DNA of 36,929 nt from an uncultured Bacteroidales bacterium. Lineage in GTDB: Bacteria > Bacteroidota > Bacteroidia > Bacteroidales > UBA932. Below the pieces are notes generated by a model. That model searched no databases, had not been told where the DNA came from, and was given only the letters and a program-made list of their open reading frames with translations. The stretch spans positions 1 to 36,929 of the forward strand of contig CASFLY010000115.1 in the NCBI GenBank assembly GCA_949295645.1, given 5' to 3'. Position numbers and translations under genes: made by a program. Below, piece after piece: positions 24,189 through 31,773 of the stretch (positions are counted from its first letter, which is position 1; every line of letters begins with the position of its first letter).

Positions 24189-26991
24189 TTATCTGATGGA
24201 CACCTTCAACTCGAATCCGAAGAATATCGGCACATTGGCCGTGATGTCGATGTAGGAACCGGAAGCCCTGGTCTTGTAGAGCGGATGGCTGTTGAACATA
24301 TTGTTCACATAGAAAGAAGCTGTCAGAGCGTCCCCTATCTCCTTGCTGACATTTAGGTTGAAGATGGCGTACGGCTGATACTGCTCTACAATGAATCTGT
24401 TGGGATTCGGAGATGGCATCATATAAGCGAACTCCGGATCCGCAGCCATATCGGATGTAAAATCATGAATCCGGCCATCCTTGTAAGAGATGTATTTGCT
24501 CGGCATCCCGTCATTGTAGTGGTACTCCGTCCAGTATTTGTAGAACCAGGTGAACTGGCCTGTCAGCGTGATGGCAAGGCCTATCTTTGGGATATTGTGA
24601 GTAATTCTCAGGGTGGTGTTCAACCTTTCCGTATAATATTGCGGACAGGCATCGTATATCGCCACGTTGAATTCCGGAGTATCGGTTCCGGCCTGTCTCC
24701 TTGTATCGAAAGAATATCCGTCTGTCTGATAATACCCTTTCATCCATGCCCCGTTGATATAGAACGATGTACGTATGGCATCGAATCGGCCGAGGTCTAC
24801 TTCGTACTCCACTCCGCTGTTTCTGGTTATACGGTTATTCAGAGGATTGTACGTTATGAAAAAAGGCGTATACGTATCACCTTTCGTCAAAGTGGGGATA
24901 CTGCCTTCGTTTTCGTGGGCGACTACATAGTTCGTATACTCATACCAGTGGAACGAGTCGAGATCCCTGCCGATACTGTAACCGTTCTTCATCAACTCGT
25001 CGTATGCAGTGACCGAAACCCTGAAACGGTCGAGGATATTGAAATCCAGCCCGATTTCGGCCTTGCGGTTCCGGGCTATCTCCAGATCTCGGTTGGTGAC
25101 ATCGTAGACAGTAGTCTGAGCCACCAACAGCCGTTCCTCCTCCGGGAGATTCACATCCATACCGTTGAAAAGGATAAGATCGTGGTAGGCATAGTTCGGA
25201 TACAGATAAATGGAGGTAGGAGCCTTGCTTGTGATGCCCCAGCCTCCGCGAAGGGTCATCCACGGAAAAACGTCTACCGATGCGTTGAACCTCGGAGCCA
25301 ATGAGGTCAGGCCGTTTACGTAGTCGAACCGCAGACCTGCAGTAAGGTTCAGTTCCCTCCCGGCGAACTTGTAGCTGAAACGGTCTTCAGCATAAACGCC
25401 GAGCTGGTTTATGAAAGGGATGTCGTAATAAGGGCGCTTCCTGTAGCCGGAAGCCGTGTTGCTGATATTCCTCAACGGCGGGGTCTCGTCCTCATAGACC
25501 GCACCTTTGCCGAGGTTTCCGTCCGTCTTGAAGTCCGCGCCAACGAGAAGCCTGTCCGTAACGTTGCCCCAGGTGTGGCTCATATCGAAGTTCAGCTTCG
25601 CAAAGGCATTGACTTCCTTGCCGTAAATATTATAGAAGTATTCATAACTGTACGGCAGCACCCTGCCCCTGACATCTTCATCACCTGCAGGCAGACGCGT
25701 AATCGGGTTTCCGTCAGCATCCGAAATTTCCAGGCCGGGGATGTTCGTGTACACGGCATCGGTCATGGCAGTAGAATAAAGGCTCATTGCGTTCGATGCC
25801 GTGGACAGATAATAGGACGACTTGTCCGTATAGCTTGCGGACACTGTCCAGTTTATGGCTTTCAGCCATTCCCTGTTCAGGTACGAACTTCCGTTGTGGT
25901 TCAGTCTGATGCCGGTTTCCGTTCCCTTGGATTCCGTAGGGTACATGTCATCCGGATTCCTGTTCCTGGTATCTTTCCCGTATGTAAATGAAAGGGATGT
26001 GTTGGAATTCGTATTATCGCCTATGAGAACGCTCCAAAGAGCCTTGGCACTGGCCCTCTGGTAAAATGAAAATGACTGGGTAAGATTGTTCTGGCTGTAG
26101 GCGTAGTCCGCCGATATGTTCAGGTCTCCGGCCTTCTTGCCGAGAGAGAAACCCTTGGCGGCAGAAACCTGATAGATGTTCGGATTGGTCTTGAAGCGGA
26201 CCGTCCACGGCGACTTTCCTGCGCGGGACTTGACTATGACGGCTCCCGAAGTAAGGTCGCCATACTCTACGGAAGGGATGCCGCGGATGACCTCGACCGA
26301 CTCGACGTTGTCGGTAGAAAGCGCTCTTACATCAACTCCGGAGGTAGGATTTCCCCCCCCCCGTAGGGGTTTCGGAGGAACCGCTTATCGTTGCGCTGAG
26401 AGTCTGGAGATTGGCATTGTTCGAAAGCGGTGCACCATCCATGTATATGGCCGTTCCGAGGGCGCTGTTAGGCCCCGTTATCGAACGGACGGCAATGCTC
26501 TGGGCGGACGAAAGGTTAGGATTAGAGATTTCGACACCGGGAAGCAGGGCCATGACATCGTTCAGGGAACTGGTCTGCAGATGATCCATAGCCTGACGGG
26601 AAATATTCGATGCGGTACTGCTGCCGGCCTTGTTTTGCGTGGCGGTCACCACCACGTGCTCGAGCCTGAAGGATACCGGTTTCATGGCGAGACTGAGATC
26701 CACGGTCTGGCCGGGCCTGGCCGTGAATGTGGTGTCGACGCTTTCCATCCCGAAGAACTCCACGGACAGGGTGATCTCCCCTGACGGGACATTGTCGATA
26801 TTGAAACCGCCGTTCTGATCCGACATCGAATACATATTCGACGGAGACAGGATGATAGTAGCATAGTCCACAGGAGTACCGTCTTCATCGGAGACGACGG
26901 TTCCTCTGAGTGTGACACCACCGTCCTGTGCCGGGAGCAGAACCTGGGCCGACACTATGGCGAGAAGGGCCGCTATGAATCTTTTTTGCAT
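24189..26991 (-). CDS. TonB-dependent receptor, interrupted by a frameshift at a G10 tract
   Basis: The first frame (26991-26332) encodes 219 residues: signal peptide MQKRFIAALLAIVSAQVLLPA, a carboxypeptidase-regulatory-like domain (about 27-105) and a TonB plug start (DVMALLPGVEIS). It ends out of frame in GGGKSYLRS. If the tract at 26353-26362 held nine Gs instead of ten, reading would continue as NPTSGVDVRALSTDN, ESVEVIRGIPSVEYGDLTSG (a conserved plug block) and on without interruption to 24189. The second part is a 22-strand-type barrel ending in FFGFELKVSIR. Total about 930 residues. The downstream frame has an ATG at 25946 but no signal peptide, so the second piece alone could not be a receptor. 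It is the first gene of the operon. The barrel is not SusC-like and has no SusD partner; the HmuY-like lipoprotein suggests a haem or peptide ligand. The shift may be phase variation or a sequencing error. Confidence 0.88.
26353..26362 (-). repeat. G10 tract at the TonB-receptor frameshift (contingency-locus candidate)
   Basis: Ten consecutive Cs on the plus strand are ten Gs on the coding strand. The frame upstream ends 20 bases beyond the tract at a TGA (26334-26332), while removal of one G joins it to the conserved plug sequence. Right before it on the coding strand is CCCCTAC, which can pair with the first Gs. It is the longest G:C homopolymer I found in the window. Confidence 0.9.
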
Positions 26992-27006
26992 CGTTCTAAC
27001 CGTTTG

Positions 27007-27033
27007 AGCCTGCTGGAAATCCTGCCGGCAGGC
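27007..27033 (-). other. Hairpin in the leader of the TonB-receptor operon
   Basis: A perfect 12-base palindrome CCTGCCGGCAGG (27021-27032) lies within a longer inverted arrangement GCCTGC (27007-27012) and GCAGGC (27028-27033). It is 16-42 bases upstream of the receptor ATG on the minus strand, so it would be in the mRNA leader if the promoter is near 27116. It may affect ribosome access; there is no U tract. Confidence 0.4.
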
Positions 27034-27060
27034 GACTTTTGCTCATTCGTACTGACGCAG

Positions 27061-27097
27061 ATATCTATAGCAGGATTCGGGGATTTAGCATAGATAT
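27061..27097. promoter_or_regulatory. Inverted repeat upstream of the TonB-receptor operon
   Basis: Eight-base perfect arms ATATCTAT (27061-27068) and ATAGATAT (27090-27097) are separated by 21 bases. They lie between the candidate promoter and the receptor start, so they could be an operator or a leader stem. I recognise no specific regulator site. Confidence 0.35.
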
Positions 27098-27115
27098 TTG
27101 TCAAGCCGTCAAAGA

Positions 27116-27145
27116 CAAAGTTAGAAATAATTCGGTTAAAACAAT
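27116..27145 (-). promoter_or_regulatory. Near-consensus promoter of the TonB-receptor operon
   Basis: On the minus strand TAACTTTG (27123-27116) matches TAnnTTTG. The best -33 candidate is ATTG (27145-27142) with an 18-base spacer, one base and one spacing unit away from consensus. It would give a leader of about 120 bases carrying the two inverted repeats listed here. Confidence 0.4.
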
Positions 27146-27169
27146 GGATTCTGCCGCTGTTTTTTCAAG

Positions 27170-28663
27170 TCACAGAGTGACGCCTGTCTTGAATATCGCG
27201 ATTTCGGAATAGCCGGATTTCTCGTTGCAGGTCTTTTCTCCGGAAGCTACGGACAGGACGAAGTCGATGAAATCATCGTCGACGGAGGCAACGGGCCGTC
27301 CGTCGAGTATGGTTCCCGCATTGAAGTCTATCCATCCGGGCTTCGATGATGCAAGACGGCTGTTCGTGGAAATCTTGGCGGTTGGGACGAATGTACCGAA
27401 CGGGGTTCCCCGCCCGGTAGTGAACAGGACTATCTGGCAGCCGGACGCAGCAAGCGCCGTTGCGGCCACAAGGTCGTTTCCAGGGGCACTGAGAAGATTC
27501 AGCCCCGACGTTTTCAGGCGCTCCCCGTATTTCAGGACATCCTCGACGGCCGATTTTCCGGATTTCTGGGTACAGCCCAGCGATTTCTCCTCAAGGGTGG
27601 AAATGCCTCCGGCCTTGTTTCCCGGAGACGGATTTTCATATACGGGCTGCCTGTTCGCCAGGAAATATTCCTTGAAATCGTTTATCAGGCTGACCGTCTT
27701 GCCGAAAACGGCTTCATCACGGCAACGGGACATAAGTATGGTCTCCGCTCCGAACATTTCGGGGACCTCTGTCAGGACCGTCGTTCCTCCCTGGGCCACT
27801 ATCCAGTCCGAGAACCGCCCGAGCAACGGATTTGCAGTGATGCCGGAAAAGCCGTCGGAGCCTCCGCATTTCAGGCCGACTTTCAGTTCCGAAGCCGGGA
27901 TCTCCTCCCTTTTGTCGTCCCGGCAGGCCGCGGCGATTTCTTTAAGCAGGGTCACTCCCTCCTCCACCTCGTCGCCTTCGACCTTCTGGCATTCCATGAA
28001 TTTCACCCGGTTCCCGTCTACGGGGCCGACCAGTTCCCTGAATGCCCGGAGCTGGTTGTTTTCACAGCCTAAGGCCACGACCAGCACTCCGGCCGCATTC
28101 GGATGCCGGACGATGTCCGCAAGAATCCTGCGTGTGTTTTCATGGTCATCTCCGAGCTGGGAACAGCCGTAGTTGTGGGGAAAAGCCTTCACTTTCTCCA
28201 CCGCCGGATATTCCTCCGCGAAAGGCAGGAAAGCCTTTACTATAGCCTCCGCCACACCATTGACGCATCCCACGGTCGGCACTACCCACAGCTCGTTCCT
28301 TATCCCTGTCCTGCCGTCGGCGCGGCGGTAGCCCTTGAACGTAGCCTGCACCCCGGATCTTCCGACATAGGCCGGAATCGGCCCGTACTTATACTCGAGA
28401 ATCCCCGAGAGATTGGTTTTCAATATCCTGTGATCGATCAGGCCCCCTTCCTCCACGTCTTCCGTCAGATGGCCGATCGGATAACCGTACTTGACAACAT
28501 TTTCCCCCTGTTTCAGGGCTCTGAGAGCGACCTTGTGTCCGGCAGGCACGTCCGCCGTTGCCGTCAGCTGCCGCCCGTCCACATAGCAGACGTCACCGGC
28601 CGCGACATCCGACACGGCTACGGCGACATTGTCCGCCTGGTTTATCTTGATTACGGCTGCCAT
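27170..28663 (-). CDS. uxaA: Altronate dehydratase UxaA
   Basis: This 497-residue cytosolic enzyme carries both parts of the altronate dehydratase family: an N-terminal SAF-type domain (about 5-100, with GQNVVKYGYPIGHLTED-like sequence) and a large C-terminal dehydratase domain with FKGYRRADGRTGIRNELWV, VGCVNGVAEAI, FPHNYGCSQLGDDHENT, GLKCGGSDGFSG and LLSAPGNDLVA. The cysteines in CSQ and KCGGSD are typical of the iron-dependent family. It dehydrates D-altronate to 2-keto-3-deoxygluconate. Its ATG is three bases after the uxaB stop, so uxaB and uxaA form one operon. The full-length family is about 490-500 residues, so it is complete. Confidence 0.96.
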   Translation of the reverse strand: MAAVIKINQADNVAVAVSDVAAGDVCYVDGRQLTATADVPAGHKVALRALKQGENVVKYGYPIGHLTEDVEEGGLIDHRILKTNLSGILEYKYGPIPAYVGRSGVQATFKGYRRADGRTGIRNELWVVPTVGCVNGVAEAIVKAFLPFAEEYPAVEKVKAFPHNYGCSQLGDDHENTRRILADIVRHPNAAGVLVVALGCENNQLRAFRELVGPVDGNRVKFMECQKVEGDEVEEGVTLLKEIAAACRDDKREEIPASELKVGLKCGGSDGFSGITANPLLGRFSDWIVAQGGTTVLTEVPEMFGAETILMSRCRDEAVFGKTVSLINDFKEYFLANRQPVYENPSPGNKAGGISTLEEKSLGCTQKSGKSAVEDVLKYGERLKTSGLNLLSAPGNDLVAATALAASGCQIVLFTTGRGTPFGTFVPTAKISTNSRLASSKPGWIDFNAGTILDGRPVASVDDDFIDFVLSVASGEKTCNEKSGYSEIAIFKTGVTL

Positions 28664-28666
28664 GGC

Positions 28667-30106
28667 TCAACGCACTACGGATTCCACAGCCTTCCTCATA
28701 CCTTCCGCCTGTATCAGGGCAAGCTTGTCGGCAAGCATCCGCGTCAGACCCGGAACGGCGTTCAGATCCTCTCCCCAGATAAATTCCGCACCGAGGACCC
28801 CTTCGGCCACTTTCCCGGTGTCCCCGCCGGCCCACAGGTCTTTCAGCAGGGATAATATTGCTGCATCGTCGGCCGGGACGATCTCCGTATCGCCTCTCTT
28901 GCCGCCCTTGTAATAGGTAATGATGCCTGCAAGCCCGAGCACCAGGCCCTGCGGCAAAGTTCCCTTGCGCTGCAGATAAGTCTTCAGGCCCGGCAGGTCG
29001 CGGGTCCTGTATTTCGGGAAAGAATTCAGCATGATGCTTGTCACGAAGTGTTTTACGTACGGATTCACGAACCTCTCGATAACGGCATCCGCAAACTGCT
29101 TCAGTTCTTCCGACGGCAGGTCGAGCGTCTCGATTAGCTCCTCGAACATCACCTTCCTGACGAACTTGCCGACAAGGGGATCTTCGACGCATTCCTTCAC
29201 CGTGTCGAGGCCGGAGAGATAGCCCACCGGAGCCAGGACAGTGTGAGGCCCGTTCAGCAGGGTCACCTTGCGCTCGTGGTACGGAGCCTCGCTCGGTACG
29301 AAGAGTACGTTCAGGCCGGCCTTGTCCGCAGGGAATTCCTTCGCCACGGATTCAGGGGCCTCGATCACCCACAGGTGGAAAATCTCGGCTTTCACCACGA
29401 GCCTGTCATCGAAGCCGGCCCGCCCGAGCAGTTCGCCTATATTGTCCTTGGGATATCCGGGAACTATCCTGTCCACAAGGGTGCAGTACACTCCGCAGGC
29501 GTTTTCGAACCATTCCTTGAAGCCGTCGCCGAGATTCCAGAGTTCCATATACTGATAGATACACTTCTTCAGTTCCTTGCCGTTCAGGAAAATAAGCTCG
29601 CAGGGAAAAATGATCAGCCCTTTGTCCGGCGCACCTTTGAAGTATTCGAACCGGTGATAAAGAAGCTGGGTCAGCTTGCCTGGATAGGATGATGCAGGGC
29701 GGTCCTCCATCCTGCAGGCCGGGTCGAAAGCTATACCGGCCTCGGTAGTGTTGGATATCACGAACCTGATTTCAGGATTTTCGGCAAGTGCGATGTAATC
29801 GTCGAAGTCGCTGTACGGATTTATGCCTCTGGTGATGACATCGACCATATCCAGTGAATCCACAGGCTTTCCCTTGTCTATACCCTGAAGATTCAGATGA
29901 TAGAGGCCGTCCTGCGCGTTCAGCACGTCCACCATACCCTTCTCTATCGGCTGTACCACCACGACGCCGGCATTGAAGTCCGTGGCCTTGTCCGTTTTCC
30001 ATACTATCCAGTCTACGAATGCCCTGAGGAAGTTGCCTTCCCCGAACTGGATGATCTTTTCAGGGTAGCTTGCCGCCCGTGCTGCGGTTCTGTTCAATCT
30101 TTCCAT
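28667..30106 (-). CDS. uxaB: Tagaturonate reductase UxaB (altronate oxidoreductase)
   Basis: This 479-residue protein belongs to the mannitol dehydrogenase/long-chain polyol dehydrogenase superfamily. It has the nucleotide-binding start IIQFGEGNFLRAFVDWIV, GVVVVQPI, VISNTTEAGI, and the catalytic-domain block TLVDRIVPGYPKD, with a conserved lysine region KFVRKVMFEEL later. Those features and its length match UxaB, which reduces D-tagaturonate to D-altronate with NADH in the cytoplasm. It is the first gene of the uxaBA pair and is divergent from uxaC, with 182 bases between the start codons. A -7 box on the minus strand at 30137-30130 puts the transcription start only about 18 bases upstream of the ATG. 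Confidence 0.95.
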   Translation of the reverse strand: MERLNRTAARAASYPEKIIQFGEGNFLRAFVDWIVWKTDKATDFNAGVVVVQPIEKGMVDVLNAQDGLYHLNLQGIDKGKPVDSLDMVDVITRGINPYSDFDDYIALAENPEIRFVISNTTEAGIAFDPACRMEDRPASSYPGKLTQLLYHRFEYFKGAPDKGLIIFPCELIFLNGKELKKCIYQYMELWNLGDGFKEWFENACGVYCTLVDRIVPGYPKDNIGELLGRAGFDDRLVVKAEIFHLWVIEAPESVAKEFPADKAGLNVLFVPSEAPYHERKVTLLNGPHTVLAPVGYLSGLDTVKECVEDPLVGKFVRKVMFEELIETLDLPSEELKQFADAVIERFVNPYVKHFVTSIMLNSFPKYRTRDLPGLKTYLQRKGTLPQGLVLGLAGIITYYKGGKRGDTEIVPADDAAILSLLKDLWAGGDTGKVAEGVLGAEFIWGEDLNAVPGLTRMLADKLALIQAEGMRKAVESVVR

Positions 30107-30129
30107 AATAACTGACTTTTCGATGGCGG

Positions 30130-30178
30130 CAAATATAGCATTTTTCCGTGTCCGTACACGGGCTTTTTATTATATTTG
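30130..30178. promoter_or_regulatory. Divergent uxaB/uxaC promoter with shared central palindrome
   Basis: Two perfect -7 boxes face outward: TATATTTG on the minus strand (30137-30130, for uxaB) and TATATTTG on the plus strand (30171-30178, for uxaC). Midway lies an inverted repeat, CCGTGT (30146-30151) and ACACGG (30156-30161), flanked by T runs. Neither direction has a TTTG 19-21 bases upstream; the palindrome lies there instead, about 20 bases from both -7 boxes. One bound regulator could control both genes. The core CCGTACACGG is shared with the kduI and GH28 sites. Confidence 0.6.
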
Positions 30179-30288
30179 CACGGATTCGCCAAATAGTGAC
30201 AATTTTTTGAAAAATTTTCAACATTGCTGCAGAAGGATAAGACGATATTTGTAAAAAGTCAATAACCATATAATATATAATAAGGAGA

Positions 30289-31737
30289 ATGGAAAAGATA
30301 TTTTCGAAAGTAAAGGAGAATATTGAAGGCTTCATCGACAGGAAGTTCATCAACGAGGACTTCATGCTGGCTAATGACTATGCACGCGAACTCTACCACG
30401 AAAGCGCGGAAAAAATGCCGATCATCGACTACCACTGCCATCTGGTGCCGAAAATGATAGCGGACAACTACCGGTTCAGGGATCTGACGGAAGTATGGCT
30501 CGGAGGAGACCACTACAAATGGAGGGCAATGAGGGGAAACGGGATTCCGGAAGAATTCATCACCGGGAACAGAAGCAGCTATGAAAAGTTCGAGAAATGG
30601 GCGGAGACCGTGCCTTATACGATGCGGAATCCGCTATATCACTGGACCCATCTCGAACTTGCCAGGGTATTCGGTGTATACGACACGCTGAATCCGCAGA
30701 CCGCCCGCCAGATATACGACACCTGTACCGAAAAGCTCCAGCTGCCGGAGTACAGGGGGCAGGAACTTATGAAGATGTTCAATGTAAAGGTCGTATGCAC
30801 CACGGACGACCCGGTGGATTCTCTCGAATACCACAAATACATAGCCGAAAACCCGTTCGGAGTGAAAGTGCTTCCAGCCTGGAGACCAGACAAGGCTATG
30901 GCCATCGAAAAGCCGGGCTATGCAGAATATGTGGGCAGGCTTTCCGAAGCAAGCGGAGTCCTGATCACAGGATACCAGGATCTGCTGGATGCCCTGCACA
31001 GGAGACACGACTTTTTCGCTTCGATGGGCTGCCGTCTTTCGGATCACGGCCTCGAGAACTTCTATGCCGAAGATTTCGACCTGGAAGAGATAGACTCCAT
31101 TTTCAGGAAAGGCTTGAAGGGAGAGGCCCTGACGGAAAAAGAAGTGCTTCAGTTCAGAAGTGCCATGCTGCTCGACTTCGCCAGGATGGACTGGGAGAAA
31201 GGCTGGGCGCAGCAGTTCCACATAGGGGCCATCAGGGACAACAACACCAAAATGTTCCGCCGCCTCGGGCCCGACACCGGCTACGATGCCATCCACGACG
31301 TGTCCTGCGCCGCGGCCGGGCACAAGTTCCTGAACAGGCTGGCTATGGAGGACAAGCTGACCAAGACCATACTCTACAACCTCAACCCAAAGGACAACGA
31401 GGTTCTGGCCACCATGGCCTACACGTTCAACGACGGAACGGTCGCAGGAAAGATGCAGCTCGGTTCGGGCTGGTGGTTCCTGGATCAGGAAGACGGGATG
31501 CGCAAGCAGATGAACGCCCTTTCGGCCCTCGGCCTGCTCTCCCGCTTCGTCGGCATGCTCACCGACTCCAGAAGCTTTCTGTCGTACCCGCGACACGAAT
31601 ATTTCAGGAGAATCCTGTGCAGCGTAATAGGCGAGGATCTGGCCAAGGGCAAGCTTCCGAAAAGCGAGATGGGCTTCATCCACCAGATGGTCAAGGACAT
31701 CTCCTACAACAATGCCGCCCGGTATTTCGACTTTTAG
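30289..31737 (+). CDS. uxaC: Uronate isomerase UxaC
   Basis: This 482-residue protein is the only gene on the plus strand. It carries the amidohydrolase-fold uronate isomerase signatures: N-terminal FINEDFMLAND, metal-binding IIDYHCHLVPKMIADN (HxH near 47), WLGGDHYKWRAMRGNG, HWTHLELARVFG, VVCTTDDPVDSLEYH, and FVGMLTDSRSFLSYPRHEYF at the C-terminal side. It converts D-galacturonate to D-tagaturonate (and D-glucuronate to D-fructuronate), the step before UxaB. The length is close to the usual 465-475. AGGAG lies only one base before the ATG, too close for a normal Shine-Dalgarno. It converges on ettA with 36 bases between the stop codons. Confidence 0.96.
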   Translation: MEKIFSKVKENIEGFIDRKFINEDFMLANDYARELYHESAEKMPIIDYHCHLVPKMIADNYRFRDLTEVWLGGDHYKWRAMRGNGIPEEFITGNRSSYEKFEKWAETVPYTMRNPLYHWTHLELARVFGVYDTLNPQTARQIYDTCTEKLQLPEYRGQELMKMFNVKVVCTTDDPVDSLEYHKYIAENPFGVKVLPAWRPDKAMAIEKPGYAEYVGRLSEASGVLITGYQDLLDALHRRHDFFASMGCRLSDHGLENFYAEDFDLEEIDSIFRKGLKGEALTEKEVLQFRSAMLLDFARMDWEKGWAQQFHIGAIRDNNTKMFRRLGPDTGYDAIHDVSCAAAGHKFLNRLAMEDKLTKTILYNLNPKDNEVLATMAYTFNDGTVAGKMQLGSGWWFLDQEDGMRKQMNALSALGLLSRFVGMLTDSRSFLSYPRHEYFRRILCSVIGEDLAKGKLPKSEMGFIHQMVKDISYNNAARYFDF

Positions 31738-31773
31738 AAGCCGGCCGGGGAAAAGCCCTGACAGCGTCCCGGA

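Noticed and set aside
24189..25946. 585-codon frame read as a complete separate gene
   Set aside because: It lacks a signal peptide and plug domain; the same frame extends without stop to the G10 tract and completes the receptor begun at 26991.
30207..30221. Odd palindrome TTGAAAA-A-TTTTCAA upstream of uxaC
   Set aside because: It is symmetrical but made of A and T runs, which arise easily by chance in an intergenic region; it has no counterpart at the other uronate promoters.
31738..31773. Bidirectional terminator between uxaC and ettA
   Set aside because: The 36-base gap has some G/C complementarity (CCGGCCGG) but no stem with a U tract in either direction.
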